From: Fragilariopsis cylindrus CCMP1102
Lineage: Eukaryota > Bacillariophyta > Bacillariophyceae > Bacillariales > Bacillariaceae
DNA: 64,000 bases
Direction of reading: 5' to 3'
NCBI GenBank assembly: GCA_900095095.1
Contig: FMBT01000317.1
Coordinates: 351,691 to 415,690, forward strand
In this document: in pieces, positions 22,223 to 33,789 of the stretch
Layout of the letters: each line of letters opens with the position of its first letter
Numbering within the stretch: position 1 is the stretch's first letter
Notes under the pieces: model-generated
Told to the model about the DNA's origin: nothing
What the model saw: only the letters and a program-made list of their open reading frames with translations
Database searches by the model: none
Made by a program: the position numbers and the translations under genes

Positions 22223-22902
22223 TGCAATACACAGAAAGATCAATCATTGATAATTGGTACAAATAATGAAATACTGCAGGATATATTTCCAACATGCCTT
22301 TCTTTTCAATCATTGAATGGTTAGATAAGAAGTAGGAATATCAAATTGTGTTCATAATTATTGTTCTTTTTCAAAATGCCCCTCTAGAAATAATAATGAA
22401 AAATAAAGCTCTGGATTTCAGCACACAATCGACCTGTTATCTTAGTATATAGCCCGCTTCATGTTATATTAGTTGCTGCAGGTTGTTATACTAACTGAGT
22501 ATGTACAGGTAGAGTACAGGCATCCTCATACAGAAAACTTATATGATTTGGACTGACAAAAGAAGTTTCTAATCTACTTGAATAATAATAATAGTAATAT
22601 TTTGAAGCAAAAGTTATATAATATAATATAATATAATATAATATAGTACAATTCTAAACGAATGATTGATCGTCTATACTTTTAGCCATTGCAACTTACA
22701 TAGACTATGTTATTATGAACAGATGAAATTTAGTTCCAAGCATCTTTCAGGATATATTGAACGAAAGCCAATATACCGTCATTCGACACAACAAGAAAAA
22801 AATCAAACCTATTCCTCCAGTAAAAATGCGAAAATAATTGCAGAATGTACCTCAATATTTGCACGAAAATAAAATCGATTGGCAGCAGTCAAGCTCACTA
22901 AC
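21552..22902. other. AT-rich intergenic region with microsatellites
   Basis: 1.35 kb without a credible gene. It contains an (AAT)n tract at about 22170-22220 and an (ATATA)n tract at 22616-22645. The part nearest 22902 is the 3' UTR of the selenoprotein gene and carries a candidate SECIS hairpin. Confidence 0.55.
22747..22782 (-). promoter_or_regulatory. Candidate SECIS-like hairpin in the selenoprotein 3' UTR
   Basis: Read on the minus strand, about 120 nt after the stop, ATGA (22782-22779) faces TGA (22749-22747) and could form the non-Watson-Crick quartet. Between them GGTATATTG pairs with CAATATA-T-CC (one bulge), giving a 9-bp helix II. A weak 5-bp helix I lies below the quartet. The apical loop lacks the usual AA pair, so this is not a canonical SECIS. 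Confidence 0.35.
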
Positions 22903-23604
22903 TTACAAGACCTTCAAAATATCATCGATGGAACAATTGTCACCCACTTTTTCATCGTAGTGTTCCAGTAGCAAATTATTTCCTTTAAACACGAACGTAC
23001 CACCTTGTCGAAAAGTATCCATCATATTGGGAGGAGCTAGTTTTTGAAACCCCACCTTATCGATCGCAGCTTTGTACGACTCTCCCAATGCCTTCAACGA
23101 TTCTTCATCATTCCTGCCCATCATGGTATCAATGGCAGCAGGATTCCACATCGTTTTGAAACCTTTTCCCAGACCCAGTACCTCACCCGCCGTACCACCT
23201 TCATCGGCGAAGCATAGAGTAGGATCAAGATCCAGGTTGGAGGCAAATTCCTGTACGGCCAGTGCGGAACCAATTCCGACAAAGAAGAGTTTTCCAGAGG
23301 GTATCGCTGGAAGGACCACATCACGTAATTCGCGTGCATGCTCCCAGCATAAGAATCATCCAAAGTGACGTAAGAAAGCAATGCCTACTGTTTCGTCTGC
23401 AATTGCGAAGGGCGTCTCTTGTCTCCATTGTTGTGTAATGATCGTCGGTAGAGCATCCGAGGCTCGAATCAGGGGAGTGGTTTGTAACCCAGTAAAGACT
23501 CCTCCCGAGGACGACTGCTGCGATGTTGTTGCGGTGAGAGCAACCACAGCGTTGCTAATACTGCTGAGCAAGATAGCAATCGAAGCTTTGAACAGAAGAT
23601 TCAT
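22903..23604 (-). CDS. SelU/PRXL2-type peroxiredoxin-like selenoprotein
   Basis: One frame of 233 codons with a single internal TGA at 23358-23356. Translation before it ends AFLRHFG; after it continues FLCWEHARELR in the same frame with no indel. PRXL2/SelU proteins have a CxxC redox motif at exactly this place (human PRXL2A has CFLC; fish SelU has UFLC). The TGA therefore sits at the first redox residue and is best read as selenocysteine. The domain continues SGKLFFVGIGSA, CFADEGG, LGLGKGFKTM and FVFKGNNLLLEHYDE, all typical of the thioredoxin-fold AhpC/PRXL2 family. An N-terminal hydrophobic stretch (residues 1-24) suggests a signal or organelle targeting. A nonsense mutation is the alternative. 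Confidence 0.8.
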
Positions 23605-24160
23605 GGCTGCTTCTATTATAACTCTAAATCCTTGAGAACGTCGTGTCCTTCCTAAATATAATGATCACCTACTGTAATATATATGTGAAGGATGCAAACA
23701 GAGCATCCCTGAATACTTATATCGGTGTCATCGGCGGAAATCATCCGACTTTTCAGACAGAAAAATGAGCAAGATGTGATGTCGTGGAGTTCGTTACAGT
23801 ATTTGAAGCTCGAGTGAATGTGAGTCAGTCTAAGAAGGAAACAACAAAGCAAAGAACAAAAGAACGTACTAGTATACAGTATAGCCCTACCGCACTCCTG
23901 TAATATTAGTACACGTTTGGAAATTCCAGTCACGAATATCACAACTCAGTATATGAATATCATTCGAATAAATTATTAAACAACAATACTCATATAGAGT
24001 GAAGGACAATAAAGTAAAAGTGACAAAGAAATCGAAGTGGACTGTTGGCACAGCTAGCCCTAACTTACCGTACTGACTTACTTCTCTAGCAGACCAATTA
24101 CCAATTCATTGTCCCCCTCGCAATCAGCACAATTTTTCAAAGTAACTCTACAATATAAAG
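23605..24160. other. Divergent intergenic region
   Basis: 556 bp between the selenoprotein gene (minus) and agmatine deiminase (plus); probable two-way promoter. No gene seen. Confidence 0.45.
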
Positions 24161-24539
24161 ATGACAGACGAAGATCCTCCCATTCCTCCTACTGATTTTT
24201 CGACTATTTTGGCCAAAGTGACGAATTTGTCGTCGTCGAACAATAGCGATAATGATGATAATGATGCTGATGCTGATGAGGAGGATGATTTATTTCTCTA
24301 CATGCCCGCCGAATGGACGAATCATTCTGCTTGTTTGATTTTATTTCCACACAATATCGGTACCTTTCGTGTCGAACAGGCCTCCAAGGAAATTATTCAT
24401 TTAGCATTTGTAATAGCAACGGTGGGTCGTGAAGCGGTGTACCTGCTGTGCCAAGACGACTCGAACGCCAAGATAGTATTGCAACAGGTAGAGACGTACG
24501 TGAAGAAATCTCAACGACGAGATAGCAGTAGTAAAAACG

Positions 24540-24571
<32 letters not shown>

Positions 24572-25750
24572 GACGACAGCATAATTCCTATCTACGTCGA
24601 TGTTTGTCCCAGCCAAGATACGTGGGCACGTGATACCGCACCCATGTTCGTTTGGCAACAACAACGAGGAAAAAAAACAACCACAACAACCACAAAAGAA
24701 GAAAAAAAGAACCAAATGAGTCGTCAGCTATTAATCGGATTGGATTGGGATTTCAATGCCTATGGTGGTCCGGATGAGGGATGTTACTGGCCATGCACGG
24801 ATGATCGAAAGATTGCTCGCACTATTTGTAACAACAACAACAACAGCAACAATAACAATCACAACAATTTATTATCATTTAAATTAAATATCCACAACTC
24901 TCTTTCCATCCCAATGATCCTCGAGGGTGGTTCCGTACATACCGATGGTGAGGGTACCCTCTTAACAACATCCGAATGTTTGAACAATCCGAATAGGAAT
25001 CCACATTTGTCTCAAAGTGAAATAGAAACTATTTTAATTCATGCTTTGGGTGTTACTAAAGTGTTATGGCTTCCCCACGGTCTCGATGCGGATGAGGTAA
25101 GTAAAAAGGAGCGTATAACAATACTGTACTCTATACCGATTTACTACTTCACGTCTGAATATAATCTCATTGATATCGTCATCCTTATGTTTATCAATTT
25201 GCTGACAATCCCTTCCTATTTTCGTTCCTATTTTGTTTCGTTCCTATCCATGTGGAAATAAAAGGATACGAACGGACACATTGATAATTTCTGCGCTTTT
25301 GTCCGACCCGGGCATGTCGTGTTGGCATGGACTGACGACGATCGACATGATGTGGAAAATTACCACCGTTGTCGAGAAGCGGAACTCTATTTGCAATCAA
25401 ATACGGACGCGTTCGGGCGGACATTAGAAATTACTAAATTATATTTACCGAGTCCTCCTCTCTATTACCAGAAAGAAGAAGCATTGTCACTGGTCGATGA
25501 CGATGGTATTATGGTCCGACAACCAGGTGAAAAAATAGCTGCCTCCTATGTCAACTTTTATATCGCGAACGGAGCAATAATGGTTCCACAATTTGGATTA
25601 ATAGAAACCGAAGAGACGGATCGTCGAGCCTGTGACACTCTTCGGCCATTGTTTCCTGATCGGCAAGTGGTGGGAGTGCCGAGCTATGAAATTTTATTAG
25701 GTGGAGGGAACATTCATTGTCAGACACAGCAAGTTCCGTCCGCGTTGTGA
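24161..25750 (+). CDS. Agmatine deiminase
   Basis: Two exons, 24161-25096 and 25265-25750, joined at phase 0, give 473 residues. The enzyme converts agmatine to N-carbamoylputrescine and ammonia, the plant-type route to putrescine. Family PF04371 motifs are present: MPAEWTNHSACLILFPHN near the start, TWARDTAPMF, DWDFNAYGG, ILEGGSVHTDGEGT, then DTNGHIDNF and, at the end, GGGNIHCQTQQ with the catalytic Cys. Asn-rich inserts near residues 125-145 and 223-240 are low-complexity expansions between conserved strands. No clear signal peptide is seen, so a cytosolic place is likely. Confidence 0.92.
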
Positions 25751-25956
25751 CCTGTAACAAACAAACATGGAAATTTGGCGCACTGATGAAAGATCAAAGT
25801 AGCTCAACAATCTACCTTCCACAAACACATAGACATGTACTTAGAAGCACAACAACAAATTAACTGTTACAATTAAATACTATATACTGCTATAATATTG
25901 CATTATTTGGGTGTATCCGCGCTTTTTTGATGCTGCTATTGGATTGTTTATATATC

Positions 25957-27767
25957 TTAATTTTTTACGTCATTGCAGACAATCCGTTCTAAGAACATCC
26001 GTCGGGCAGCATCGGTTAAAATTTCATCCAGTGCTAAATCATGACTCATCCGATTATACAATTCCGGTGGTAGATACTTTTCTGGTGTCCAACTTGCCTT
26101 GGCAATACCTGCCGCTCCCATATTGTTGTGTTCTTGTCCATCTTTGCGTTTGGCTTGATTGATATGTGGTCGAACACGTTCCGTTAATGTTTCTGTATTT
26201 TTAAATCCTAATACGTCTGTTAGAAATGATAGTATTGAATGAGAACAGAGGCATAGAAGAAAGAAGACGGAAAAGAAGCGAAATTCAATTATTAGTACGA
26301 TCGATACAATTGCGTCGTGGTTTTTTGTGTACATACAGTGAACAATTACGTTGTAGAAACTGCAATTGTATTCTATTGTGTACGTTATGATGACCATGAC
26401 TTACCAGTTACATGCGATGGGGCGTATGCGAGCCATTCCATTACCATAACTAAATTGAATTTAGCAACAACGTCCAGTGCTTTACCAATAAGTTCTTGTC
26501 GTCCATATGAATCTCTACTACTTTTTCCAGTAGAAATCTTTCGAACACCATCATTTGCAAATGTCCAGGTATACACATTCGTTAAGTCTTTTCGTTTGTC
26601 CCACCATTTAGTGACATTCTTTATTTTACATCCTCTTTCCTCTATGCATTCAAATCGGAATTGTGATAAAGCACGATCTAATGGACGTCGAAAGGAGGTA
26701 GCAAACGTCGCAGGTAAATCAAACATGCGTTCCCCATCAAAAGGATCCCATTCGTTACCTGCAATTTTATGTCCGTTCATCTTCATATTTTGTGTAATAT
26801 CTTGATTTGAATACCGTGTTAGATACCCAGCACCTCGATGTTGCATATCCCAATGATAATCAGGCACTATATAAGATAAAGTTATATATGTATCATTATT
26901 TGGATGCAAATAAATGGTGCAACATAATAGGGGAAAGAGTTGTGAAAGAAGTATTGAAAAGTTAGAACAAACCATCATCAATGTAGTTTCGTCTCTACCT
27001 TTAATAATGAACAAATATAATTTTCACAACAATAACAAACAAGTTAGTTCGTTAGTGCATTATTATTACTGTCTGTACAACGTACTGCAATAATATTTTG
27101 GTAATTCTTTTTTCAATAAATTCTTTTCCGCTAAGGAACAAAAATTCGTTCCACCTGCTTTTCTTAAATGTTGAAAGAATAAAAAATATGGAACAGTTCC
27201 ATTCCGAAATGCTTCCGCCTTGTTTCGATCACGTTGATCGGGTAACGTAATTCGTTCTCCATCTCCTGCTGCTACTCCTGCTACACCACCATTCGAAGTT
27301 GTTGTTGAAGTTGGACAGGGGAATAAATCTTGTAGTTCTATTAATGATAAAAAACGTTCTTTTTCGGATTCAGTTTCTAATAATCGTGCTTCAAAGGTCC
27401 GTACACCGAATGGATCGTCATTCTTTAATGTATTGACAATATCTTCTGGTGACATTCCTGCTAATTCAACTGCATACTTTTTCCATTCAAAATACGTTGA
27501 TTTGGGTTTGCTGTTCGCTCTGACTCGTCGTTGTTGCTGCTGCTGCTGTTGTACTTCTCCCATTCCAACGCCATTATTGTCTTCATTATTATTGGCGGAA
27601 CTCTTAATTATTTGAAGAGCAAATTGTATGTAAACGAATCCCAAGAAAAATAAAAGTATCAATAACATGCGTTGTATCGTGAAGCATTTGATTATTTTGG
27701 AACACATAGTCGACGTCGACGACCGTCGTCGGACGGTATTATGTGACTTTTGAGAAATAGCCGCCAT
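25957..27767 (-). CDS. Golgi-type sulfotransferase-like protein
   Basis: Three exons: 27767-27086, 26866-26405 and 26216-25957. Splice phases agree and join YYC to MPDYHWD and HVT to DVLGF. The ATG at 27767 (MAAISQK) is preferred over the longer open frame, whose Glu-Arg run comes from a (CT)n repeat in the likely 5' UTR. A transmembrane anchor follows (MLLILLFFLGFVYIQFAL), then a Gln-rich stem. FLFFQHLRKAGGTNF matches the 5'-phosphosulfate loop of PAPS-dependent sulfotransferases, and FRRPLDRALSQFRFE matches the 3'-phosphate site (Arg, Ser). It would sulfate a carbohydrate or Tyr in the Golgi lumen; the acceptor is unknown. Confidence 0.75.
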
Positions 27768-27804
27768 GATATATTGATTTGAAAAAAAATGTGGCTTCTT
27801 CTCT

Positions 27805-27838
<34 letters not shown>

Positions 27839-28259
27839 TTCGCTTCGCTTCTCCCCACCTCGTCACTCGGTAGCTTCTCCCTGAAAGCAAAATTTACAAG
27901 TTCCTATAATACTGTAACATAAATTACTTCGTCGGTCCGACGACGAAAACAATACTGTATGTTGTACAGTATTATGACCACAGCAATGAGCACATTTCAT
28001 CATTATTATTTTTGTCATTTCTTCATCTAATTTCAAATTCATTCAGTCACGGTTATGCATCTTCGTGATTAAAATGGCGGGATTCGGTGAGTCAAACATC
28101 AAACATCAATCTCAAAATCAACACTCATCACTCTCATCACACATCACATACCGGTAGCACAAAGAACATTGTGTAGATCCAAAGAAATACCTTCCAACTT
28201 CCAACAAAGCAACCAAACTTGCTTGAGATCGATAAAGCACATCATCTCTTTCGCTTATA
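27768..28259. other. Divergent intergenic region with CT repeat
   Basis: Holds a (CT)n tract at 27805-27835, probably 5' UTR of the sulfotransferase-like gene, and the promoter side of ctpA. A short palindromic ACAGTATTGT-type pair is seen near 27950-27975. Confidence 0.45.
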
Positions 28260-29990
28260 TTGATGTTTCATTATTTTTCCGTTTCTTCATTCAAGACAAT
28301 GAATAAGATAAAAGCGAGAAAGACCCATTGCGCTGATGGTTGCGTCGTTTATCTACTACTACAAATAGTAGTAGTTTTTTATTTTATTACCATCATCTCT
28401 CCGTGTCGTAGTTTTACTTCTCCGGTGACGACGAGGACGACAAAACTTTCTACGCTTGTTTTTCTTCCTGCTTCCAAGTATAATTACAACGTTGATACAA
28501 TAGATTATAAGGAAAGTTGTACATCATCTGCTACTACTGCTACGATAACACCAAATAATGTTTATACAAAATTTAAAAGGAAGTCGTGTTCGATCTTCGC
28601 GGCGATATTGTCATTATCATTGATTCTTTCAACCGGTGGTGGTGATGGTGGTATTTCGTCGTCAGTAGGACTATTACAACCACCAGTATGCTTAGCTATG
28701 ACACCCAATCAACTGTTGGTCGATGATGTATGGAGAGAGGTTAGTCGTCAATTTGTTGATCCTACCTTTAATGGACAGGGAGAAGAAGGTTGGAAACAAC
28801 AACGTGTGAAGGCAATAGAACAAGTTTCAGAATTTGGTCCAGATGAAACGAATTTAGTGTATGATGCAATTCGCACTATGTTGAACACATTGAATGATCC
28901 TTATACACGGTTCTTAACGCCCGAACAATTCGAAACATTAACAAAGGCATACGCGACTCCTTCCACAACATCAATTGCGTCGTCTACGTCCGGAATTGGT
29001 GTACAGCTAATTGATGACAACAAGGCTAACAAAAACAATAACATCAGTTACGGGGGGAAAGTTGTCGTTGCCAATACATTCGCAAATAGTCCAGCAGAAA
29101 GAGCTGGAATACTTCCAGGAGATGCTATTCTTTCAATTGATGGAGTTGATATGATCGGAGTAACAGCCGACTTAGTCGCAACAAATTGTCGTGGTGAAAC
29201 AGGAACGACCGTAGAGATAGAAATCGAACATCCAATTGTAGAGGGATCTGAATCGTCGACATCAACACCAACATCCTCTAGTACATCCAATAAACGACAA
29301 ACAGTGATCGTTACTCGTAATCCTTTAACGTCGACACCCGTGGTAGAAGCGTCAACTATGGTACTACCTGCAAGTAGTACTAACAAAAACGAGAATGGTA
29401 ACAGTCCACGTAAAGTCGGTATATTAAAAATTAATTCCTTCACAAAAGAAACAGAAAAGTTGGTTCGTGACGAATTAAAAAAAATCATAGCAGAATATCA
29501 ACAACAACAACAACAACAAGCCGTATTATCAGCTATCATCATTGATTTGAGGGGGAATCTTGGGGGGTATATGCCAGCGGGAGTTGATGTTGCTAAATTA
29601 TTTTTACCACCACGTTCACGAATTATATCAAAAATTGATAGAACAGGTCGTGCAACAATATATATCAATGACGGTGTTGGTAGTGACACAGAAACACAAT
29701 TGTATGTTGTTGTTGATCGAAGTACGGCAAGTGCATCAGAAATATTAGCTGCTGCCTTACAGGACAACAAGCGTGCAGTCGTGGTTTCAGGTGAATCTAG
29801 AACGTTCGGAAAAGGGAGAATTCAGAATGTTTCACCGTTATCATCGGGAAGTGGAATTGCAATTACAAAAGCAAAATATATGACTCCAAATGGACGAGAC
29901 ATTCAAAGTATTGGTATCGCTCCTGATATTCGATCTGACACTTGTACAACAAAGGATTCTGCTGTAACTTGTCTCAAAGGAATTCTGTAG
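28260..29990 (+). CDS. ctpA: C-terminal processing protease CtpA (S41), thylakoid lumen
   Basis: 576 residues, single exon. CtpA trims the C-terminal extension of the photosystem II D1 protein so the manganese cluster can assemble. The N-terminus has a hydrophobic signal (VYLLLQIVVVFYFITII) followed by CRSF, then a second hydrophobic segment near residue 115 that suits thylakoid import. The protease has a PDZ domain (PAERAGILPGDAILSIDGVD) and a tail-specific protease core: IIDLRGNLGGYM, the catalytic Ser in RSTASASEILAAALQDN, and the catalytic Lys in TFGKGRIQ. Ser/Thr and Gln tracts are insertions. A later ATG (28298) is an alternative start. Confidence 0.92.
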   Translation: MMFHYFSVSSFKTMNKIKARKTHCADGCVVYLLLQIVVVFYFITIISPCRSFTSPVTTRTTKLSTLVFLPASKYNYNVDTIDYKESCTSSATTATITPNNVYTKFKRKSCSIFAAILSLSLILSTGGGDGGISSSVGLLQPPVCLAMTPNQLLVDDVWREVSRQFVDPTFNGQGEEGWKQQRVKAIEQVSEFGPDETNLVYDAIRTMLNTLNDPYTRFLTPEQFETLTKAYATPSTTSIASSTSGIGVQLIDDNKANKNNNISYGGKVVVANTFANSPAERAGILPGDAILSIDGVDMIGVTADLVATNCRGETGTTVEIEIEHPIVEGSESSTSTPTSSSTSNKRQTVIVTRNPLTSTPVVEASTMVLPASSTNKNENGNSPRKVGILKINSFTKETEKLVRDELKKIIAEYQQQQQQQAVLSAIIIDLRGNLGGYMPAGVDVAKLFLPPRSRIISKIDRTGRATIYINDGVGSDTETQLYVVVDRSTASASEILAAALQDNKRAVVVSGESRTFGKGRIQNVSPLSSGSGIAITKAKYMTPNGRDIQSIGIAPDIRSDTCTTKDSAVTCLKGIL

Positions 29991-30462
29991 AAACGTGCAC
30001 CGCAAATATTGAAAAAGTAGATAGCAGAGTACACAATAGTATAAAGTTGAATTGCGATTGTTGTCATCTCTATCTATCTATACGTTTCATGAACTATCTT
30101 TCTTTGTTAGTTTGAAGGCATTAGAAAATTATTGGCTACCTTCACAGTTACATTGTTATACGAAATTAGTAACACAGCCAGTGTATCTTCTTTGTCCCAT
30201 GTATGTATATATAATATGTAATATAAATATAAATATAAGTTGCGTTGTACCTTTCTCCTCAAGATTGTCTCGCAGCTCTTTGTGTTCGTATCTCTTTCAA
30301 TGCTTCACGTATTTTATCACTGTTGTTGATGTCTTTTTTACTTTGTTAATACGTTACTTATTTGACTTTCAATTGTCTACTGTGATTTGTTTTTTGTAAA
30401 TTTTACTTGTTGGTGATGTTGAGAACTGAAGGTTGATCAGAACTTTACCTATATCAAATTAC
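29991..30462. other. Convergent 3' region
   Basis: 472 bp of AT-rich sequence between ctpA and the BspA-like gene, containing short TATAAATA repeats near 30215-30235. No gene recognised. Confidence 0.45.
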
Positions 30463-32177
30463 CTAACAGCCTTCAAATTTGCATGCCACAGGGCAGATTT
30501 CTTTTGCTGATGCACCTGATTTGGTGATGCTGTTGCATTTTTTTTTCTTTTTGATCTTCTTGCAATTAAAGCTCTTACCATTTTCTAATTTGATCTTACC
30601 AGACTTATCCTTACATGGTGGACAAAAACGTTTACATAATGATGGACAGCTATCTGCAACAAGCACACCATCAATTCTATTTTTACACTTTTTTTCTGTT
30701 TTCTTTTTCAAATACTTTTTGCATGACTTTCCTTTAAAGCTAAAATCTGATTCATCAACATTATTACATTCATTAGGATTTTTCGTACCAGTTGGTGCAC
30801 CAGTTGGTGTACCAAAACCAGGAGCAAAGCATCCCTGTGTATTATCTTGACACCATGGTCCAATGGTTGCATCTGGACTTTCTATACCATTAGGACAATC
30901 AGTGTCTTTCAACATAAACCTTGTTCTCACAGTATCAGAAGTCTTTTCAGCCCATGTGGAAAGACATTGATTGAAAGAAAATACACCATACAACATTCCA
31001 AACATATCCTCTACCTTAGAGACATTCCATGAGTCAATGGGTTGGTTGAAAGAATAGGCCCTATAAAATAGTCTTTCCATATCCTCTACCTGAGAGACAT
31101 TCCACGAGTCAATAGGCTGGTTGAAAAATCCTGCCCTACGAAACATTCCATACATATCCTTTACCTGAGAGACATCCCATGAGTCAATAGGTTGGTTGAA
31201 AGAAATTGCACCACTAAACATAGATCTCATTGTTTCTACCTGAGAGACGTCCCAAGAGTCAACAGGTTGGTTGAAGGAACTTGCACCACCAAACATAGAT
31301 CTCATTGTTTCTACCTGAGAGACATTCCAAGAGTCAACAGGTTGGTTGAAGGAACTTGCACCACCAAACATAGATCTCATTGTTTCTACCTGAGAGACAT
31401 CCCATGAGTCAAGAGATTGGTTGAAATCATATGCAAAACGAAACATATCATCCATATCCTTCACCTTAGAGACATTCCATGAGTCAATAGACTGGTTGAA
31501 TTTTAAGGCCTCAGAAAACATTTGTCGCATTGTTGTAACCTGTCCAACATCCCAACACTCTAATGGATCATTAAAAGTTTTTTTCCCATATCCATTAATA
31601 TCATCATCATTTGATGGATAAACTTGTCTATAGTAACCATAATATGAGTCAAATGCAGATCTCATATCAGTAATGCCTGCAGTATTCCAGCAACTAATAT
31701 CAGGATAATCTAATGTACAATCTCCATTTATGTAACAAGTAGTCAGAGATCGGAAGGATCTCTCATAACTAGAAACGTCTGGACGTGTACCAGGGCATAA
31801 AGAAGTACAATCCAACGAATCAAGTTGACGGTGATGTTCATCATATTGTGGGTGGTAATGATAGTAGGAATCAGACATTTCCTCCTCTTTATTGAATTCT
31901 TCATTATCAATGCGGGACATAGTAGTAGTAACAACATTCTTGTATTCTATACCTTCTAGAAAAGAAAGTGGAACACAATATCCACTAGATGCATAGGATG
32001 CGTCTTCTGGTTCCAAAAAGGCACCATTTCCTTCAATTGCTTTGTTTTGAGGAACACAAGCATCATTAGGGGACGAGCAGGTACCACGATTTAGATGACC
32101 ATAGTCCATCTTAGTGATACTTTCTTTATTCAAAGAGATTCTCCTCTTCATTAAAGAATCATCGTCAGAAGTAGCAG

Positions 32178-32212
<35 letters not shown>

Positions 32213-32556
32213 GTAGTGGTAGTACTAGTAGGAGAAGTATTGCATTCCTCCAATGATTTTTCTTCTTGATGTTCTTGATGATCTACTAGATGATGAATCA
32301 TTTCTTTCTTCTGCATGATGTCACCTTTATCATCAGCAAGCTTTACATCATTTGCTTTGTTAGGATGACCATCAATGCTATTTTGAATCTTCATTGGCTC
32401 AAGACGGGACTTTTTGCTCTTGTATTTGACTTCAATTGATTCTTCAAGGATTGATTCTGCTACATTATGTAGGACAGAGTCATGGGGTTCTTCCATAGCC
32501 ATTGCGGTCGTCGAAAGGCTTGAGAGGAATGGAATTAACGCAGAGGAAAATTTCAT
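30463..32556 (-). CDS. Secreted BspA-like (DUF285 repeat) surface protein
   Basis: 697 residues, single exon. A signal peptide starts the protein (MKFSSALIPFLSSLSTTAMA). Residues about 60-260 are low complexity and acidic. Residues about 320-530 hold eight near-perfect 25-residue repeats of the type SWNVSQVETMRSMF followed by FNQP, the DUF285/BspA-type leucine-rich-like fold seen in bacterial surface lipoproteins and many protists. Three central repeats are almost identical at DNA level (31180-31400), a sign of recent duplication. The C-terminus has a Thr/Pro/Gly linker and two Cys-rich modules (SFKGKSCKKY with SCPSLC; SFNCKK with ICPVAC) like those in the DUF1996 protein. Probably cell-wall or extracellular adhesion; this is inference. 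Confidence 0.85.
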
Positions 32557-33789
32557 TGTTGGTTGGGAGATTCTTGATGATTGAAAAACAATTGGATGTT
32601 ACACTGTGTTTTTCTTCTTCTTCTTTTTGTGAAGTTATGTGCTTTACATATCTCTCGTTTCCCTCATCTAAATTTAGAAAAGGAAAAAATGATAATGAAA
32701 ATAATGTCATGCATTAAGTTTGCTAGCCAGATTACAAGGTAGATTGCTACGAGCCTCCTGCGGGAAGAAATGAAAGTTGCGTGGGTAATAGTACTGTCCT
32801 ACCGTACAAGTGATAGATGTCAACATCAGAACAGTAGTACACGTAGTGTTTTAGATTGCTACTGCCTAGTCTCCTGCGGGAAGAAATAAAAGTTGCACGG
32901 GTAATAGTACTGTCCTACCGTACAAGTGATAGATGTCAACATCAGAACAGTAGTACACGTAGTGTTTTAGATTGCTACTGCCTAGTTTCCTGCGGGAAGA
33001 AATGAAAGTTGCGTGGGTAATAGTACTGTCCTACCGTACAAGTGATAGATGTCAACATCAGAACAGTAGTACACGTAGTGTTTTAGATTGCTACTACCTG
33101 AGAGGTGAAAGGGAACCACGAGTTAACTTCAAGCGCGACGCGATGGAATCCTGCATACGGTGTACATACTGTACATACACTGCCTAGTCTCCCGGGAAGA
33201 AATAAAAGTGTGCGCGAGTACTAGTAATGTACCGTACAAGTGATAGATGTCAACATGAACAGTAGTACATATTTATTTTTAGTTACTCTTTATTTTTTTG
33301 AAGGACGATATAGGATCCTGCAAGACAGAACTCATTAGTTATGGTTCAAAAAAAATCAGTCCCATCAATCAATACTGTAAATTATAACCTAAAGGGTAAA
33401 GAATGCACAAGGCAAATGTGTAGTGAGCTAAGGAATGGATCTTGACATACCTTCGATCGTGCATTCAATGCTTCCCAAACGCAAGTCAGTTATTTTTGTA
33501 AGAAAAGAGAGAGAAAAGAGAAATTGCCACTAAGACTTATTCTGTCTTCGGCGATCCATCCACGTTGTTTGAGGCTTATTTTAAAAGCTAGTAACGGAAC
33601 CAAATCGAACCGCTCGAAATAATGATAAAACCTGATAGTATAATATAATATATAATATATATTGTGTAATGTAATATAATATAAGGAGAGGACTGGAATG
33701 TTAGCATGAAGAAATTTTTCTTCTCTTCTTAGGCCAGAACAAATAGTATATAAAGATATGATATAAAGACACTTTTCTTTCGGAAAGAT
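32557..33789. other. Intergenic region upstream of the BspA-like gene
   Basis: 1.2 kb without a gene. It holds the 116-bp tandem repeat described separately and an AT-rich palindromic run (TATAATATA type) at 33640-33685. The last 100 bp are the 3' end of the RBM39-like transcript. Confidence 0.5.
32757..33272. repeat. 116-bp tandem repeat, three close copies and one diverged
   Basis: Copies start at the CCTGCGGGAAGAAAT word at 32757, 32873 and 32989, a fixed spacing of 116 bp, and differ at only a few positions. An unrelated insert of about 80 bp (33099-33178) separates a fourth, more diverged copy at about 33179-33272. Every copy contains TACCGTACAAGTGATAG. The array sits 200-700 bp upstream of the BspA-like gene. 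Confidence 0.9.

Noticed and set aside
27768-27890. Glu-Arg-rich N-terminal extension of the sulfotransferase-like protein
   Set aside because: Comes from a (CT)n microsatellite without supporting conservation; the ATG at 27767 directly precedes the expected anchor.
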